Source: Gonium pectorale
Lineage: Eukaryota; Chlorophyta; Chlorophyceae; Chlamydomonadales; Volvocaceae
Reading direction: 5' to 3'
Assembly (NCBI GenBank): GCA_001584585.1
Contig: LSYV01000017.1
Location: 1,617,586-1,652,741 of the forward strand
Length of the DNA stretch: 35,156 nt
Part shown: positions 34,291 to 35,156 of the stretch, one piece after another
Layout of the letters: every line of letters begins with the position of its first letter
Numbering within the stretch: the stretch's first letter is position 1
The notes under the pieces: model-generated
The model's input: the letters and a program-made list of their open reading frames with translations, nothing else
Told to the model about the DNA's origin: nothing
Database searches by the model: none
Made by a program: the position numbers and the translations under genes

Positions 34291-34905
34291 CACACCGCCG
34301 TAAATCCGCTATTCGCTGCCGCAGCGGGCGAGCGGTCATACATCTCAGACGGACCCACACAACCCTACGATAAGTTGATAGGTGTATCAAATTGATAAAA
34401 GGCCGTGGTGTGTCGCGCACGAAGGTGGGTCCGGCGGCGACAGGATGAAGCATTGCCTTCGCATCAAGGAAGTGGGCTGGGCCGGCTGGGAGAGACGTCG
34501 TTGCAGCTGCAGGGCTTCCAAATTTCGCAAGTTAGCTAGGCACTTGTTTGGCGAGGGGCATGGCCCAGCGACCCATGGGTCAGTTCCAGCGGTGACCGAG
34601 CTAGGGTTTGGATCTCGGCCCTTCTCGGCCCGCTGTTCCACCCTCCTCGGATGGGCTGCCGGTAGTATGGAGTTGAAGCACTGTAATGTTTCACCGATTT
34701 CGACCTGTCAAAGCCATACGCGGACGGAGAGCGCGACGGGCTGACACCGCAAGAGGCGGTGGTAGCGATGACACCGTCGCACTTGTACCCTTTGCCTCTC
34801 GGGAATCGTGGGTGGCTCTGCACGCGTGATAAGGATAGTGAGTGATGATGAGCGAACCTCGTCACACAGGTATCGCAGGTCGTGGTAAGAAGAAGCCCTT
34901 ACCTG
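34291..34905. other. Non-coding or unresolved stretch
   Basis: No coherent exon could be followed here on either strand. It contains one GACCCATGGGTC palindrome at 34570-34581. It may be intron or intergenic DNA of the decayed minus-strand gene. Confidence 0.35.
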
Positions 34906-35063
34906 CTCCTCTTGCAGGTTGCAGCTCAGCTTGGGGAGAGAGAACGGCCCCCTTGGCGGCCCTGCGCTGCTGCGGGAAGCGGGAGCTTGAACGCACGAGC
35001 CCCTTGGCTGGCCTCGTGGTACGTGAGCAGCTCTTTGATGACGTTGCCAGGCATGCCGCCCAC
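34906..35063 (-). CDS. Possible exon remnant at the right edge
   Basis: On the minus strand an acceptor-like gcccgtgcag precedes GGMPGNVIKELLTYHEASQG and RAFKLPLP, and the segment ends at a strong donor, GAGCAG|gtaagg. No single frame runs from acceptor to donor, because a TGA intervenes in the opening frame. It is therefore either frameshifted or mis-bounded, perhaps an upstream exon of the decayed gene at 34290-32800. Confidence 0.25.
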
Positions 35064-35156
35064 CTGCACGGGCGCAGCGCACACAACGCTCATTAGCCTA
35101 CGAAGCGCATGTTCACCCTAGTTCAACCCTCGCCCGGCCTACTTGCGTGCCTCAGG

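Overview
The window looks like nuclear DNA from a chlamydomonadalean (volvocine-type) green alga. Three observations support this. It is GC-rich, and its genes are cut into many small exons by GT-AG introns of about 80-860 nt, with frequent AG|GTGNG donors. The proteins carry Ala/Gly/Pro/Ser low-complexity inserts. Mitochondrial COX3 is encoded here with spliceosomal introns and a long presequence, a relocation known from chlamydomonad algae. The species cannot be named from the sequence.

Three genes could be rebuilt exon by exon with all splice phases closing. (1) Minus strand, 10394 to 2768: an 11-exon, 830-aa CruP, the plastid lycopene-cyclase-like FAD protein linked to oxidative-stress protection. 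(2) Minus strand, 21914 to 11655: a 20-exon, 1218-aa DNA gyrase subunit A for organelle DNA, with a complete breakage-reunion core, a six-blade C-terminal pinwheel and an unusual basic tail. (3) Plus strand, 22732 to 26396: a 9-exon, 394-aa COX3 with a presequence of about 110-130 aa and seven membrane segments. gyrA and COX3 are head to head across 817 bp. CruP follows gyrA on the same strand after 1.26 kb. All three products are expected to work in organelles.

The flanks are gene-poor. 168-2767 holds no convincing gene. 26397-32800 is non-coding and repeat-rich, and contains two strong hairpin-forming inverted repeats (27937-28107 and 28908-29013), a degenerate direct-repeat pair and several copies of a GACCC-NN-GGGTC palindrome. 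From about 34290 down to 32800 on the minus strand there are coding-like fragments with matching splice sites but interrupted frames, probably a decayed gene of unknown family. A further coding-like fragment lies at the right edge.

The most interesting items are the two hairpins, the palindrome family, the in-frame duplicated 5' splice site in gyrA, the duplicated splice-site regions at both ends of one CruP intron, the basic gyrase tail, and the shared gyrA-COX3 upstream region. I found no clear prokaryote-style mobile element, CRISPR array, rRNA or tRNA.
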